From NCBI RefSeq assembly GCF_001753675.2, contig NZ_MJUW02000096.1:1-32210 (forward strand): a DNA stretch of 32,210 bases. Reading direction: 5' to 3'. The notes under the pieces were generated by a model. It ran no database searches, was not told the origin of the DNA, and saw nothing but the letters and a program-made list of their open reading frames with translations. This DNA is from Candidatus Brocadia sapporoensis (GTDB lineage: Bacteria; Planctomycetota; Brocadiia; Brocadiales; Brocadiaceae). The translations under genes and the position numbers were made by a program. Every line of letters starts with the position of its first letter. The first letter of the stretch is position 1. Positions 18,126-27,236 of the stretch are shown one piece after another.

Positions 18126-18587
18126 ATGATCAGTATCAGAAATATACTTTGTCCGATTGACTACTCGGTTTATTCAGAGATGGCGCTGAAATATGCAATT
18201 GAATTTGCTGAAAAATACCAGGCAAAGCTTTATTTAATGCACGTCTTGGATATTCGTGTTTACGATATTAATAATCCGGAGCTGTACAATATCAATATCG
18301 TAGACGAAGAGACCATTGAGAAACTCCGGGAGAGACTGCTCAGATGTGTAAATGAAGATACAAGAGGCCGGATATCGGTAGAAGCTCTTATTATCCAGGG
18401 AGTTCCATTTGCCGAGATCATCAAGGTGTCGAAAGAATACGGGATCGATCTGATTGTGATTGGTACGCACGGCAGGACGGGACTATCGCACGCAATTATG
18501 GGAAGTGTGGCGGAAAAGATAGTCCGTAAGGCACCCTGTCCCGTACTTACCATAAGACATCCTGAGCACGACTTTATTATGCCGTAA
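18126..18587 (+). CDS. Universal stress protein (UspA family)
   Basis: This 153-residue single-domain protein has the Usp fold: an N-terminal ILCPIDYS strand and loop, and the C-terminal ATP-binding signature G-x2-G-x9-G-S, seen as GTHGRTGLSHAIMGS, followed by a VRKAPCPVLTIR strand. The complete signature suggests an ATP-binding Usp, which usually acts as a soluble dimer in stress, starvation or redox responses. The exact job is not known. A strong GGGAGG ribosome site lies at the right distance before the ATG. The gene follows lon by 18 bases and is probably co-transcribed with it. Confidence 0.92.
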   Translation: MISIRNILCPIDYSVYSEMALKYAIEFAEKYQAKLYLMHVLDIRVYDINNPELYNINIVDEETIEKLRERLLRCVNEDTRGRISVEALIIQGVPFAEIIKVSKEYGIDLIVIGTHGRTGLSHAIMGSVAEKIVRKAPCPVLTIRHPEHDFIMP

Positions 18588-18658
18588 TGAAACGTGATGT
18601 TTAAGAACAATGAGTGGCACGGACACATTTGTTTTGTTCGTCGTGCCCGACTACTAAA

Positions 18659-19075
18659 ATGAATAAGTATATTCTTATAGACCACACTGCAGATATCGGA
18701 ATTGATGTCTTTGGCGCTTCATTGCAGGAATTGTTTGTCAATGCAGCGTTTGCATTATTTGATATCATCACAGACTTATCGAAAACGGAAGACAAGATCG
18801 CATATAAAATAAGTGTTTCCGGGATAGACAGGGAGCAACTCCTCGTCAGTTGGTTAAGTGAATTATTGTACCTGCACGATGTGAAAAATCTCTTGTTTAA
18901 GGATTTTTGTATTGAAGGCATTACGGACAATCAACTCAACGCAACCGTATGGGGCGAGGCATTTCGTGAGGATAAACATGTGATTAAAACGGAGATTAAG
19001 GCGGTTACTTACCATTGCCTGTCAATCATCCAGGAAGACCATCACTGGAAGGCACGGGTTATTTTTGATATTTAG
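18659..19075 (+). CDS. Archease, activator of the RNA ligase RtcB
   Basis: Archease is a small metal-binding protein that lets RtcB turn over repeatedly and widens its nucleotide use. The 138-residue product starts with YILIDHTADIGIDVFG, the typical archease N-terminus with its DHTAD signature, and ends with the conserved KARVIFDI strand. The ATG at 18659 is chosen because homology begins there; an alternative upstream start at 18614 would add 15 unrelated residues. No strong ribosome site is seen. The next gene, 93 bases on, encodes RtcB, which confirms the assignment. Many archaea and some bacteria pair the two genes in this way. Confidence 0.9.
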   Translation: MNKYILIDHTADIGIDVFGASLQELFVNAAFALFDIITDLSKTEDKIAYKISVSGIDREQLLVSWLSELLYLHDVKNLLFKDFCIEGITDNQLNATVWGEAFREDKHVIKTEIKAVTYHCLSIIQEDHHWKARVIFDI

Positions 19076-19168
19076 ACAGGAGCGAGTGTCCGTTTGTTCC
19101 AAGATTGTTTATCCATTGAATTGTATTCTGACCGCTGAGCACTTGTGCAGAGAAAGAGAGTGTGTTTG

Positions 19169-20620
19169 ATGACGGATGACAAATATAAAATTCAGAAGAT
19201 AGATGATTATCGTTGGCGTATCCCGCGGGAAGGAAAGATGCACGTGGAGGGCATTGTATACGCCGATGAGCATATGCTGAAGGAAATTCAGAAGGATGAA
19301 AGTCTGCAGCAGGTAATTAACGTTGCCTGTCTCCCTGGAATAATAAGGCATTCACTTGCAATGCCTGACATCCACTGGGGATATGGATTTCCTATTGGCG
19401 GTGTGGCTGCGTTTGATGTTGATGAGGGCGTAGTCTCCCCTGGTGGTGTAGGGTATGACATCAATTGTGGGGTAAGATTATTAAGAACCGGACTGCATCG
19501 TATAGAAATTATCAACAAGCTTGAGTCTCTCGTCAACACCCTGTTTGCCAATATTCCATCCGGTGTGGGGTCACACCGCAGGGATTTAAAGCTTTCTCAG
19601 CAGGAAGAAAAAAATGTGCTCAGGGATGGGGCTCGATGGGCAGTTTCTCAGGGTTACGGGACGAAAGAAGATTTGGAATACATTGAAGAGAAAGGTTGTA
19701 TCCGGGGGGCTGATCCTGAGCTGGTTTCAGATCGCGCCCTGGAACGGGGCCGGACGCAACTAGGTACGCTCGGTTCAGGGAATCACTTCGTTGAGGTCGG
19801 TTATGTGTCTGAGATATACGACGAGGAGATTGCCCGCGTATTAGGACTCGAGAGGGACGGGATTACCATTGTGGTGCACACAGGTTCCAGGGGATTGGGC
19901 TATCAGGTGTGTGACGATTTCCTCAAGGTTATGATTAATGCTTCCCGGAAATATAACATAGAGCTGTCTGACCGGCAGCTTTGCTGCGCTCCGGTCAATT
20001 CCCAGGAAGGCAAGGAGTACCTTGCTGCAATGGCTTGCGCCGCCAATTATGCATTTGCCAATCGGCAGGTGATTACCCACTGGGTACGGGAATCCTTTGG
20101 AGGTGCATTGCACATAAGTCCAAAAGAGTCCCAAATATCCCTGGTCTATGATGTGGGTCATAATATTGCAAAATTTGAGGAGCATATCGTGGGGGGTGAG
20201 AAGAGACGGTTATGCGTCCATCGGAAAGGGGCAACACGCGCATTTCCTCCCCATCACCCAAATATCCCGGACGTATATAAATCCGTGGGTCAACCAGTAT
20301 TAATACCGGGCGACATGGGGCGTTGTTCCTACGTGCTTGTGGGTACAGAGAAGGCATACACCGACACCTTTGGCAGTACGTGTCATGGTGCAGGGAGGGT
20401 TATGAGCAGGGGTCAGGCGACGAGATCGACCAAAGGGCGCAATATTGCTGAGGAACTGAAGGCAAAAGGCATCCTTGTCCGTGCCGACAGCCGGGCCACG
20501 CTCGTCGAAGAAGTATCCGAGGCATACAAGGATGTGACAGAGGTTGTGGGTGTGGTAGAACACGCCGGGATCAGTAAAAAAATAGTCCAGCTAAAACCGA
20601 TGTGTGTTATTAAGGGGTAG
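19169..20620 (+). CDS. rtcB: RNA-splicing ligase RtcB (3'-phosphate/5'-hydroxyl RNA ligase)
   Basis: RtcB joins RNA ends carrying 2',3'-cyclic or 3'-phosphate to 5'-hydroxyl ends, using GTP and manganese, through a guanylylated histidine. From the ATG at 19169 it has 483 residues, normal for the family. Metal and nucleotide residues are visible: D97 and C100 in YDINCGVR, N205-H206 in GSGNHFVE, H237 in HTGSRG, and H406 in STCHGAGR, the expected guanylylation site (H404 in the Pyrococcus enzyme). A GTG at 19145 would add eight residues but has no better ribosome site. With archease just upstream, this is an RNA repair pair, likely for tRNA or rRNA broken by ribotoxins or stress. There is no RtcR-like sigma-54 activator or RtcA in the window. 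Confidence 0.96.
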   Translation: MTDDKYKIQKIDDYRWRIPREGKMHVEGIVYADEHMLKEIQKDESLQQVINVACLPGIIRHSLAMPDIHWGYGFPIGGVAAFDVDEGVVSPGGVGYDINCGVRLLRTGLHRIEIINKLESLVNTLFANIPSGVGSHRRDLKLSQQEEKNVLRDGARWAVSQGYGTKEDLEYIEEKGCIRGADPELVSDRALERGRTQLGTLGSGNHFVEVGYVSEIYDEEIARVLGLERDGITIVVHTGSRGLGYQVCDDFLKVMINASRKYNIELSDRQLCCAPVNSQEGKEYLAAMACAANYAFANRQVITHWVRESFGGALHISPKESQISLVYDVGHNIAKFEEHIVGGEKRRLCVHRKGATRAFPPHHPNIPDVYKSVGQPVLIPGDMGRCSYVLVGTEKAYTDTFGSTCHGAGRVMSRGQATRSTKGRNIAEELKAKGILVRADSRATLVEEVSEAYKDVTEVVGVVEHAGISKKIVQLKPMCVIKG

Positions 20621-20706
20621 CTTACATCGAATAATCTTTGATTTTTGGTGGCTTGAATTGCTTGTTTTTTTGTCGTGTGGATAATAGGTGCGCGGCATTT
20701 TTCATA

Positions 20707-20729
20707 ACTCCTACCGTTAGGGGTTTTTT
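20707..20729 (+). terminator. Intrinsic terminator after rtcB
   Basis: ACTCCTA and TAGGGGT pair as a 7-bp stem with one T/G pair around the loop CCGT, followed by TTTTT. It lies about 87 bases after the rtcB stop on the same strand and would end the archease-rtcB transcript. Confidence 0.6.
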
Positions 20730-20920
20730 ACGAAGAATTCTGCGAACACTTTCTGCTGGATTATCAAATGAAATATCTCTTCAAAACACTTTTTTCACGT
20801 TTTTCTTGATGCCGGTATTACACCATTTCCTAACTGGACAATGCCGGGTTTTGCCAAGCCGAATAAGTTGCATGTATCGCGATCCGTCGTGTTGACAAGA
20901 ATGGTTTAGAAAGGTGCACT
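20730..20920. other. Intergenic region between rtcB and pcm
   Basis: No gene, repeat or clear promoter is visible between the rtcB terminator and the pcm start. A TTGACA at 20892-20897 is too close to the pcm start to act as a -35 with a matching -10. Confidence 0.4.
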
Positions 20921-21586
20921 TTGAATACCCCGCACAATATCGACTCCTATGTCACAGACCGGTTTCGTATGGTGCAATACCAGCTTGTAAGTCGTGGCAT
21001 TCGTGACGAACGGGTGATATGGGCAATGTCCGAAGTACCCAGACACCTGTTTGTACCGGAATTATACCGTCATGCTGCATATGAGGATTGCCCTTTGCCT
21101 ATTGGTGAAGGGCAGACCATTTCGCAGCCCTATATGGTTGCCATCATGACGCAGTGTCTTGAATTAAAGGGGGGAGAGCAGGTATTGGAAATAGGGGCGG
21201 GCTCGGGATATCAGGCTGCAATCGTGAGTAAATTGGCAAGCCGTGTTTATACCATCGAACGACATGCAGCGCTTGCGACAAAAGCAAAAGGTGTTTTAAA
21301 GCAAATGGGATATGATAATATAACCGTAATCACAGGAGATGGAAGTCTGGGGTTACCAGAGAAGTCACCTTTCCATGGGATCATTGTCACAGCCTGTGCG
21401 CCTCATGTCCCGCGGTGTTTAGCAGATCAACTTGAAATTGGAGGACGGTTGGTAATACCTATAGGGAATCCTTATCATCAGGTATTACACCAGATGGTAA
21501 AACGGGAAAAGGGAATAGAAGACCGGAATGTTCTGGAGTGTGCTTTTGTACCACTCATTGGTGAAGAAGGCTGGAAGGAAGAATAA
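20921..21586 (+). CDS. pcm: Protein-L-isoaspartate O-methyltransferase
   Basis: Pcm uses S-adenosylmethionine to methylate isoaspartyl residues that form as proteins age, starting their repair. The 221-residue protein has the typical N-terminal RGI.DERV...VPRHLFVPE segment, the GQTISQP(Y) motif, the SAM-binding loop VLEIGAGSGYQAA, and the IIVTACAPHVP segment of the active-site region. The length is normal. The start is a TTG at 20921 with AAGGTG just upstream; internal ATG codons would cut into the conserved N-terminus. With FtsH, Lon, Usp and RtcB nearby it continues the macromolecule-repair theme, but it lies behind a terminator and is probably transcribed separately. Confidence 0.94.
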   Translation: MNTPHNIDSYVTDRFRMVQYQLVSRGIRDERVIWAMSEVPRHLFVPELYRHAAYEDCPLPIGEGQTISQPYMVAIMTQCLELKGGEQVLEIGAGSGYQAAIVSKLASRVYTIERHAALATKAKGVLKQMGYDNITVITGDGSLGLPEKSPFHGIIVTACAPHVPRCLADQLEIGGRLVIPIGNPYHQVLHQMVKREKGIEDRNVLECAFVPLIGEEGWKEE

Positions 21587-21708
21587 TCTTACAGCGAACA
21601 CAGGTTGTGGTATTACCATGACAAAGTTTTTTTGCAGGTTTTTTAGCACCTTCCTTTTTCCCATTGATAGGGGGTTTTGGTTGCAGCTTTGCTGCGTTAT
21701 GAAAGTAT

Positions 21709-21737
21709 TTGACCTGTTTCAGGATTTGTGTTAAAAT
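21709..21737 (+). promoter_or_regulatory. Sigma-70-like promoter of the ndk-like/MBL/gyrA operon
   Basis: TTGACC (21709-21714) and TAAAAT (21732-21737) are 17 bases apart and each matches the consensus at five of six positions. Transcription would begin near 21744, just before the long leader hairpin, and about 145 nt before the first start codon. Confidence 0.6.
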
Positions 21738-21755
21738 CTTCCCATTGAAAATTCT

Positions 21756-21836
21756 AAGGAGAAAGGGTGAAGGGGAGAAGTTTAAGAGGTTTGCGAAAGG
21801 CTTTTCCACTTCACTCTTTCTCCTTAATCTTTTTTA
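21756..21836 (+). promoter_or_regulatory. Leader hairpin with T-tract (possible attenuator)
   Basis: The arms 21756-21780 and 21801-21825 pair over 25 positions with two G/T pairs and one mismatch, around a 20-base loop. The descending arm is followed by AATCTTTTTT. The shape is that of an intrinsic terminator, but it lies between a good promoter and the first gene of the operon, about 50 bases before its ribosome site. It could be a regulated terminator. It could instead simply end read-through from pcm, in which case the promoter upstream is false. No anti-terminator or known riboswitch fold was recognised. Confidence 0.6.
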
Positions 21837-21888
21837 CTGATGTAGTGCATTTTTAACTTAATTCTGTTTTTGGAGAAGAAAGAAACGT

Positions 21889-23088
21889 ATGGCGGACGAA
21901 TTGACCTATGCATTGATTACCCCCTACAGCCTTTTAAAAAGCCGCACCGGCGGTATTTTAGGCCGGCTGCTTTCGCTATCAAATCTGGATTTTGTGGGCG
22001 TGACCATGTTTGCCCCGAGTGATGCCTTTGTTGATAAATATTGCGCTACCATTGAGGAACAAGACTGCAAGCCATCATGGAAAAAGGCCATGAAAGACTA
22101 TATTAACAGCAATTTCCGGAGGGTGAACAAGTTTGGGATTACCAACAGGATGGTATTGCTTTTTTTTAAAGGCCCCCGTGCCCTTGAAAAATTGAAGGAT
22201 GAGGTGATCGGGCCGATTACCAGCTTTCAGGGGCACACCATTCGGGGGAGCTTCGGAGATTTTGTAGAGAGTTCGGATGGCAAAATCGAATATTTTGAAC
22301 CAGCAGTTGTATCTGCGGCAGACCATCGCACGAATGATAAACAGTTAGCCCTGTTTGCTGAATATTTGTCAAACGATGGTGGGGTTTTAGAGGACATTGT
22401 CAAGTTTTCCGAAGGAGTGAAGGCCGAAACAACCCTGGTCATTCTCAAACCCTTTGAGGAACAAAGTCCGTTACCAGGAAATATGATTGATATGTTTTCA
22501 AGGACGGGTTTATTCATTGTCGGAATTAAGCTTTTGAGAATGAGTATTGCGCAGGCAGAGGATTTTTACGGCCCGTTAATCAACATCTTTCGGGAAAAAT
22601 TGAAGCCCAAACCAGAGAAAATCGCTGAAAAGCTCAAAGAAGCTTTAAAATCTGTTTTAACCTTTGAAGTGCCGAATGCGATTATGAATAGCCATGCAGA
22701 GCAGTTGTCAGAGCAGCTTAAAGATATGAATGCAATGAACGAATTTAACAAAATTGTGCAGTACATGACGGGTCTGGACCCTGAAAAATCAAGCCCCGCA
22801 GATAAGAAAAGACCAGGAACCGCCAGATGTCTTGCCTTGTTATATCGTGGCCCGGATGCCATTCATAAAATACGAAATATCCTCGGGCCTACGGATTCAA
22901 AGAAGGGCGAACCCGGCAAGGTTCGCAGAATTTATGGTGAGGATATTATGAAAAATGCAGCCCACGCCTCAGATGCTGTAGAAAATGCCGAACGTGAACG
23001 GAAGATTATTGGGCTGTGGGATAATAAGGGACACTGTGAGCTGAAAGAGATGATCGAAAATTATTTGCGGTCAAAGGGATCATGCTGA
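21889..23088 (+). CDS. Tandem nucleoside diphosphate kinase-domain protein with one apparent active site
   Basis: The 399-residue protein contains two NDK-like domains. The first spans about 5-160 and has the GHTIRGSFG segment (115-123) equal to the PGTIRG loop of NDK. However, the usual IKPD lysine is replaced (LITPYS) and the position of the catalytic His reads PAVV (138-141), so it lacks the phosphate-accepting histidine. The second spans about 178-385. It keeps K187 in ILKPF, GKVRRIYG (343-350), and the active-site KNAAHASDA motif with H359. It therefore probably has phosphotransfer activity only in the C-terminal half, exchanging phosphate between NTPs and NDPs. The second domain also carries a long helical insert (about 235-310). 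Canonical NDK is a single domain of about 140 residues. GGAGAAG precedes the ATG. The gene overlaps the next by 7 bases and leads into gyrA. Confidence 0.82.
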   Translation: MADELTYALITPYSLLKSRTGGILGRLLSLSNLDFVGVTMFAPSDAFVDKYCATIEEQDCKPSWKKAMKDYINSNFRRVNKFGITNRMVLLFFKGPRALEKLKDEVIGPITSFQGHTIRGSFGDFVESSDGKIEYFEPAVVSAADHRTNDKQLALFAEYLSNDGGVLEDIVKFSEGVKAETTLVILKPFEEQSPLPGNMIDMFSRTGLFIVGIKLLRMSIAQAEDFYGPLINIFREKLKPKPEKIAEKLKEALKSVLTFEVPNAIMNSHAEQLSEQLKDMNAMNEFNKIVQYMTGLDPEKSSPADKKRPGTARCLALLYRGPDAIHKIRNILGPTDSKKGEPGKVRRIYGEDIMKNAAHASDAVENAERERKIIGLWDNKGHCELKEMIENYLRSKGSC

Positions 23089-23756
23089 TACAAAAGATAA
23101 ATGTAGGTCCTTTGCAGGTGTGTTGTTACCTTGTTATCGACAAGGAAGCTGCTGAAGTGATGGTTATTGACCCTGGCGCAGACGAGGGAATGATTATTGC
23201 TTTTTTAAAAAAACAACAACTGCTTCCAAAAAGTATTGTAATCACCCATGGGCATGGCGATCATATCGGCGCCAATGCCGAACTAAAAAAATCCTTTCCT
23301 GATGTGCATATCTGCGTTCATGAAGCAGACCAGGACATGCTCCCTTATCCGGCAAAAAACCTTTCCATCCTTGCCGCTTTTTATGGAGGCACAACGGTGA
23401 GGTCGCCGGTGGCGGATCGATTGCTGAACGATGGGGATGCGGTTGCTGTCGGAAAATATACCTTTGAAATCATTCATACACCGGGACACACGCCAGGTGG
23501 AATATGCCTGTACTATAACGATCCGAAGGATGAAAACCCCCCCGTGCTGTTTTCCGGGGATACCCTTTTCAAAGAGAGTATTGGCAGAACGGACTTTCCA
23601 GGCTGTAATCAAAAAAAACTCATACAGGCCATCAAAGAACGATTGTTTGTGCTGGATGAAAGAACGATCGTGTATCCAGGTCACGGGCCATCAACGACGA
23701 TAGCGGAAGAGAAAAAAAATAATCCTTTTGTTGCTGAGGTAATCATCCATGGCTGA
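23082..23756 (+). CDS. Metallo-beta-lactamase-fold hydrolase (glyoxalase II-like)
   Basis: This 224-residue cytoplasmic protein has the metal motif THGHGDH (H56, H58, D60, H61), then HTPGHTPGG with the next metal histidine, FSGDTLF with the bridging aspartate, and a final YPGHGPST histidine, all as in glyoxalase II-like hydrolases with two metal ions. It probably cleaves a thioester or a related small substrate; the true substrate is unknown. The length matches the short YcbL-type family rather than full glyoxalase II. The start ATG overlaps the stop of the ndk-like gene (ATGCTGA), and its own end overlaps gyrA by 8 bases, so translation of the three genes is likely coupled. Confidence 0.9.
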   Translation: MLIQKINVGPLQVCCYLVIDKEAAEVMVIDPGADEGMIIAFLKKQQLLPKSIVITHGHGDHIGANAELKKSFPDVHICVHEADQDMLPYPAKNLSILAAFYGGTTVRSPVADRLLNDGDAVAVGKYTFEIIHTPGHTPGGICLYYNDPKDENPPVLFSGDTLFKESIGRTDFPGCNQKKLIQAIKERLFVLDERTIVYPGHGPSTTIAEEKKNNPFVAEVIIHG

Positions 23757-26262
23757 AAGAAGAGAAAACATAAAAGAGTTATTCATTGAAGAAGAGATGA
23801 AGGATTCGTATCTGAGCTATGCCATGAGTGTCATCATGAGCCGTGCGCTTCCCGATGTAAGGGATGGGCTAAAACCATCGCAGAGACGTATTCTGGTGGC
23901 CATGAATGATCTTGGGCTTGGTCCCCGTTCCAAATTCAGAAAATGCGCCAAGATTGCAGGTGATACCACAGGTAATTATCATCCACATGGTGAACAGGTG
24001 GTTTATCCCACCCTCGTTCGCATGGCGCAGGATTTTAATTATCGATATCCACTGATTGAGGGGCAGGGGAACTTTGGCTCTATTGATGGAGACCCTCCTG
24101 CAGCAATGCGTTACACGGAAGCCCGTATGACTGAAGCGACAATGATTATTATGGAGGATTTGGAGAGAGAAACTGTTGATTATGTGCCCAATTATGACGA
24201 TACCCGGACGGAGCCGGTTGTCCTTCCTTCCAAGTTCCCCAATTTACTGTGTAACGGATGTTCCGGTATTGCGGTCGGCATGGCCACGAGCATTCCACCT
24301 CACAATGTGAATGAGATCTGCGATGGAATTGTTGCAGTTATTGACAACGCAGAGATCACCGTTGATGAATTGATGAAGATCATCAAGGGGCCTGATTTCC
24401 CCACGGGGGCTTTAATCTGCGGTATGGAAGGGATCAGAGAGGGATACCGGACAGGGCGCGGAACGATTATCGTCCGGGCACGGGCGCACACAGAAACATC
24501 AAAAAGCGGGAAAAAGAGCATTGTTGTGACGGAGATACCCTACCAACTGAACCGTGATAATATCCTGGAGCGGATTGCTGTATTAGTGCGGGAAGATCAG
24601 CTTAAAGGTATTTCAGATATTCGCAACGAAAGTGATCGGGACGGAAGCCGTCTGGTTATAGATCTGAAGAAAGGGGAGGACGAAGAAGTTGTTCTCAACC
24701 AACTTTATAAACACACAAAACTCCAGGATAGTTTCAGCATTATTATGATCGGCCTGATCAACAATCGGCCGGAAACGCTCAACCTGAAGCAGATGTTGGT
24801 CTACTATATTGAGCATCGAAAAGTTGTCATCATCCGAAGAACAAAATATTTACTGGGGAAGGCTCAGGCCAGGGCTCATATCCTGGAAGGGTTAAAGATC
24901 GCCCTTCAAAATATTGACAGAATCATCCAGTTGATCAAGACCTCAGATTCTATTGAAACGGCGCGACGGGGACTCATGAGCGAATTCTCCCTCTCGGAAC
25001 TACAGGCAAATGCCATTCTGGATATGAAACTTCAGAGGCTGACGGGACTTGAACAAGGGAAAATCGAAGAAGAGTATAAAAAATTATGTGCCGATATCAA
25101 GGGATATCAGGCGATCCTGTCTGATGAAAAGTTGGTGCTGAATATTATTAAGAAAGATATTGAGGAAGTGAAGGAACGCTTTGGTGACAAACGCCGCACG
25201 GAGATCGTTAGCGCCGTTACGGAGTTGAATATGGAAGATCTTATTGCCGAAGAAAGCGTCGTCGTTATTATTAGTCACGAAGGCTATATTAAGCGATTAC
25301 CCATTGCCTCATACCGGAAGCAGCACCGCGGCGGCAAAGGTGTCTCCGGTGCTGATATGAAAGAAGGGGATTTCATCGAGCATCTGTTTGTAGCTTCAAC
25401 CCATGATTATATCCTGTTTTTTACTGACCAGGGCAGAGTTTACTGGCTTAAGGTTTACGATATACCGCAAATGGCCCGAACGGCTAAAGGAAGAGCGCTT
25501 ATCAATTTGCTTGAGTTAAAAGAAGACGAAAACGTAACTTCTCTCATTCCCATAAGGGATTTTGACGAACGGCAACTGGTTATGGCCACCAGGAATGGAA
25601 TTGTGAAAAAAACGGTGCTCAATGCCTACGGAAATCCGAAAAAGGGCGGTATTATCGCCATTAACCTGGATGAAGAGGACAAGTTGATCGGGGTGAAATT
25701 AACCAATGGCAAACAGGATATTATCCTTGGCACCGAACAGGGAAAAGCCATGCGTTTTTCAGAAGAGGACGTCAGAACCATGGGGCGCGTTACACACGGG
25801 GTAAAAGGAATCACTCTTAAGGAGAACGATAAGGTGCGGGATATCGTGATCGTTGATGAGCAGGCAACGCTGCTAACGGTTTGTGAAAAAGGGTTCGGAA
25901 AACGTACCGACTTTGCCGAATATCCCGCTCATCGCCGGGGTGGACAGGGTGTTATTAATATTAAAACTACCGAGAGAAACGGAAAGGTTGTTTCGCTGAT
26001 TGATGTGAGAGACGAAGACGAACTGATCATGATCACTGCGCGGGGACAGGTTATCCGTACCCCGGTTAATACCCTTCGCACCATTGGAAGGAACACGCAG
26101 GGGGTTACTCTCTTTTCCATTGAGGAAGGAGACAAGCTAGTCTCTGTTGCGCGTGTTGTTCCGGAAGAGACGAAGGCAGAAGGGGGAGCCGAAGAAACGG
26201 TAAACGAAGTGGAAGAGGAGAAACCCACGGATGAAGGTGCACCGGAGGATGCTCATGAGTAA
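23749..26262 (+). CDS. gyrA: DNA gyrase subunit A
   Basis: GyrA is the breakage-reunion subunit of the A2B2 gyrase that adds negative supercoils with ATP. The 837-residue protein has the normal layout: winged-helix/tower domain with the catalytic Y122 in AAMRYTEAR, coiled-coil arm, and a C-terminal beta-pinwheel. The GyrA-box is QHRGGKG (about 522-528), a one-residue variant of QRRGGKG, which favours GyrA over ParC. A second blade repeats HRRGGQG, and the protein ends in an acidic tail. The quinolone pocket is unusual: numbering agrees with E. coli, and residues 81-87 read G-E-Q-V-V-Y-P, so S83 is Gln and D87 is Pro. It is the last gene of the ndk-like/MBL/gyrA set, starting inside the MBL gene. 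gyrB is not in the window. Confidence 0.95.
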   Translation: MAERRENIKELFIEEEMKDSYLSYAMSVIMSRALPDVRDGLKPSQRRILVAMNDLGLGPRSKFRKCAKIAGDTTGNYHPHGEQVVYPTLVRMAQDFNYRYPLIEGQGNFGSIDGDPPAAMRYTEARMTEATMIIMEDLERETVDYVPNYDDTRTEPVVLPSKFPNLLCNGCSGIAVGMATSIPPHNVNEICDGIVAVIDNAEITVDELMKIIKGPDFPTGALICGMEGIREGYRTGRGTIIVRARAHTETSKSGKKSIVVTEIPYQLNRDNILERIAVLVREDQLKGISDIRNESDRDGSRLVIDLKKGEDEEVVLNQLYKHTKLQDSFSIIMIGLINNRPETLNLKQMLVYYIEHRKVVIIRRTKYLLGKAQARAHILEGLKIALQNIDRIIQLIKTSDSIETARRGLMSEFSLSELQANAILDMKLQRLTGLEQGKIEEEYKKLCADIKGYQAILSDEKLVLNIIKKDIEEVKERFGDKRRTEIVSAVTELNMEDLIAEESVVVIISHEGYIKRLPIASYRKQHRGGKGVSGADMKEGDFIEHLFVASTHDYILFFTDQGRVYWLKVYDIPQMARTAKGRALINLLELKEDENVTSLIPIRDFDERQLVMATRNGIVKKTVLNAYGNPKKGGIIAINLDEEDKLIGVKLTNGKQDIILGTEQGKAMRFSEEDVRTMGRVTHGVKGITLKENDKVRDIVIVDEQATLLTVCEKGFGKRTDFAEYPAHRRGGQGVINIKTTERNGKVVSLIDVRDEDELIMITARGQVIRTPVNTLRTIGRNTQGVTLFSIEEGDKLVSVARVVPEETKAEGGAEETVNEVEEEKPTDEGAPEDAHE

Positions 26263-26436
26263 ATTGCCCGGTCGTTGTTCATAACACCTCGTTTTTAAAA
26301 TTTCTGCAAAATATCTTTTCTTTATTGAGGGTGCGGAAGATGAATCCCGATGACGAGTATTGGCTGCCTTTTCATGGGGTTTTTAAAACCTTATCCTGCC
26401 TTAAAAACAGGCATTCCAGAAAAAACTATTACGACA

Positions 26437-27225
26437 ATGGACCAGAAATTTCCCATATCCGCCTGTATTATCACGTTTAATGAGGAATCACGCATCCGCG
26501 ATTGCCTCGAGAGTGTGAAGTGGGTGGATGAGATTGTTGTGGTGGATTCCTTGAGTACCGACAAGACGGTGGATATTTGCAGGGAATATTCTCGCAAGGT
26601 GTATCAACGGCCATGGCCGGGTAATATCGACCAAAAAAACTATGCCATGGGTCTGGCTAAAAACGACTGGATCCTTAGCCTTGATGCTGACGAACGACTT
26701 TCGCCAGGACTTATTCGAGAGATTCAGGATGCTATCCGTAACCCGGGTAATATCCCGGGGTTCTTTTTCCCGCGGCGCAGTTTCTATTTAGGCCGATGGA
26801 TCTGCCATGGGGAGTGGTATCCTGATTACCAATTGCGACTCTTCAAAAAGGACTGCGGGCAGTGGCAAGGCACAAATCCTCATGGGCGAGTTATCGTACC
26901 GGGGAAAACCGGCTACATGAAACATGATCTTTATCACCTCAATTATAAAAACTTTTCGCATCAGTTGAGAACGATAGACAATTACTCCACGATTTTCGCT
27001 GATATTATGGCCGATCGTGGCAGGGGTTTTAGCTTCCACAAACTCCTCTTTCAGCCTCTGTATAAATTTATCAGGGGATATTTTTTCAAGAGAGGTTTTC
27101 TGGATGGCCTGCCTGGGCTTATCATCGCAACCTCGAGCGCCTTCTATATTTTTGCAAAACAGGTAAAGCTCTGGGAACGAGTACGAAGTCCTGAGAAAAA
27201 AGACAGCGAAGGGAGTAAAAGGTAG
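26437..27225 (+). CDS. Family 2 glycosyltransferase (WaaE/KdtX-like, LPS core type)
   Basis: The product (262 residues from this ATG) is a GT-A fold glycosyltransferase. ISACIITFNEE (7-17) is the nucleotide-sugar-binding first strand, VVVDSLSTDKT (34-44) the second, and LSLDADERL (80-88) holds the metal-binding DxD as DAD. The QRPWPGNIDQKNYA and HGEWYPDYQLRLF segments are typical of WaaE/KdtX-like enzymes that add glucose or a related sugar to heptose or Kdo of the LPS inner core. A C-terminal hydrophobic stretch (about 217-243) may attach it to the inner membrane. Starts at 26350 or 26437 are possible; the later ATG is where family similarity begins, and neither has a good ribosome site. The kinase-like gene follows 11 bases later, so the pair probably works on the same glycan. 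Confidence 0.87.
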   Translation: MDQKFPISACIITFNEESRIRDCLESVKWVDEIVVVDSLSTDKTVDICREYSRKVYQRPWPGNIDQKNYAMGLAKNDWILSLDADERLSPGLIREIQDAIRNPGNIPGFFFPRRSFYLGRWICHGEWYPDYQLRLFKKDCGQWQGTNPHGRVIVPGKTGYMKHDLYHLNYKNFSHQLRTIDNYSTIFADIMADRGRGFSFHKLLFQPLYKFIRGYFFKRGFLDGLPGLIIATSSAFYIFAKQVKLWERVRSPEKKDSEGSKR

Positions 27226-27236
27226 GTCTATACTCA

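Noticed and set aside
20638-20895. Plus-strand open frame after rtcB
   Set aside because: It overlaps the rtcB terminator, has biased Phe/Leu/Arg content, no ribosome site and no resemblance to a known protein.
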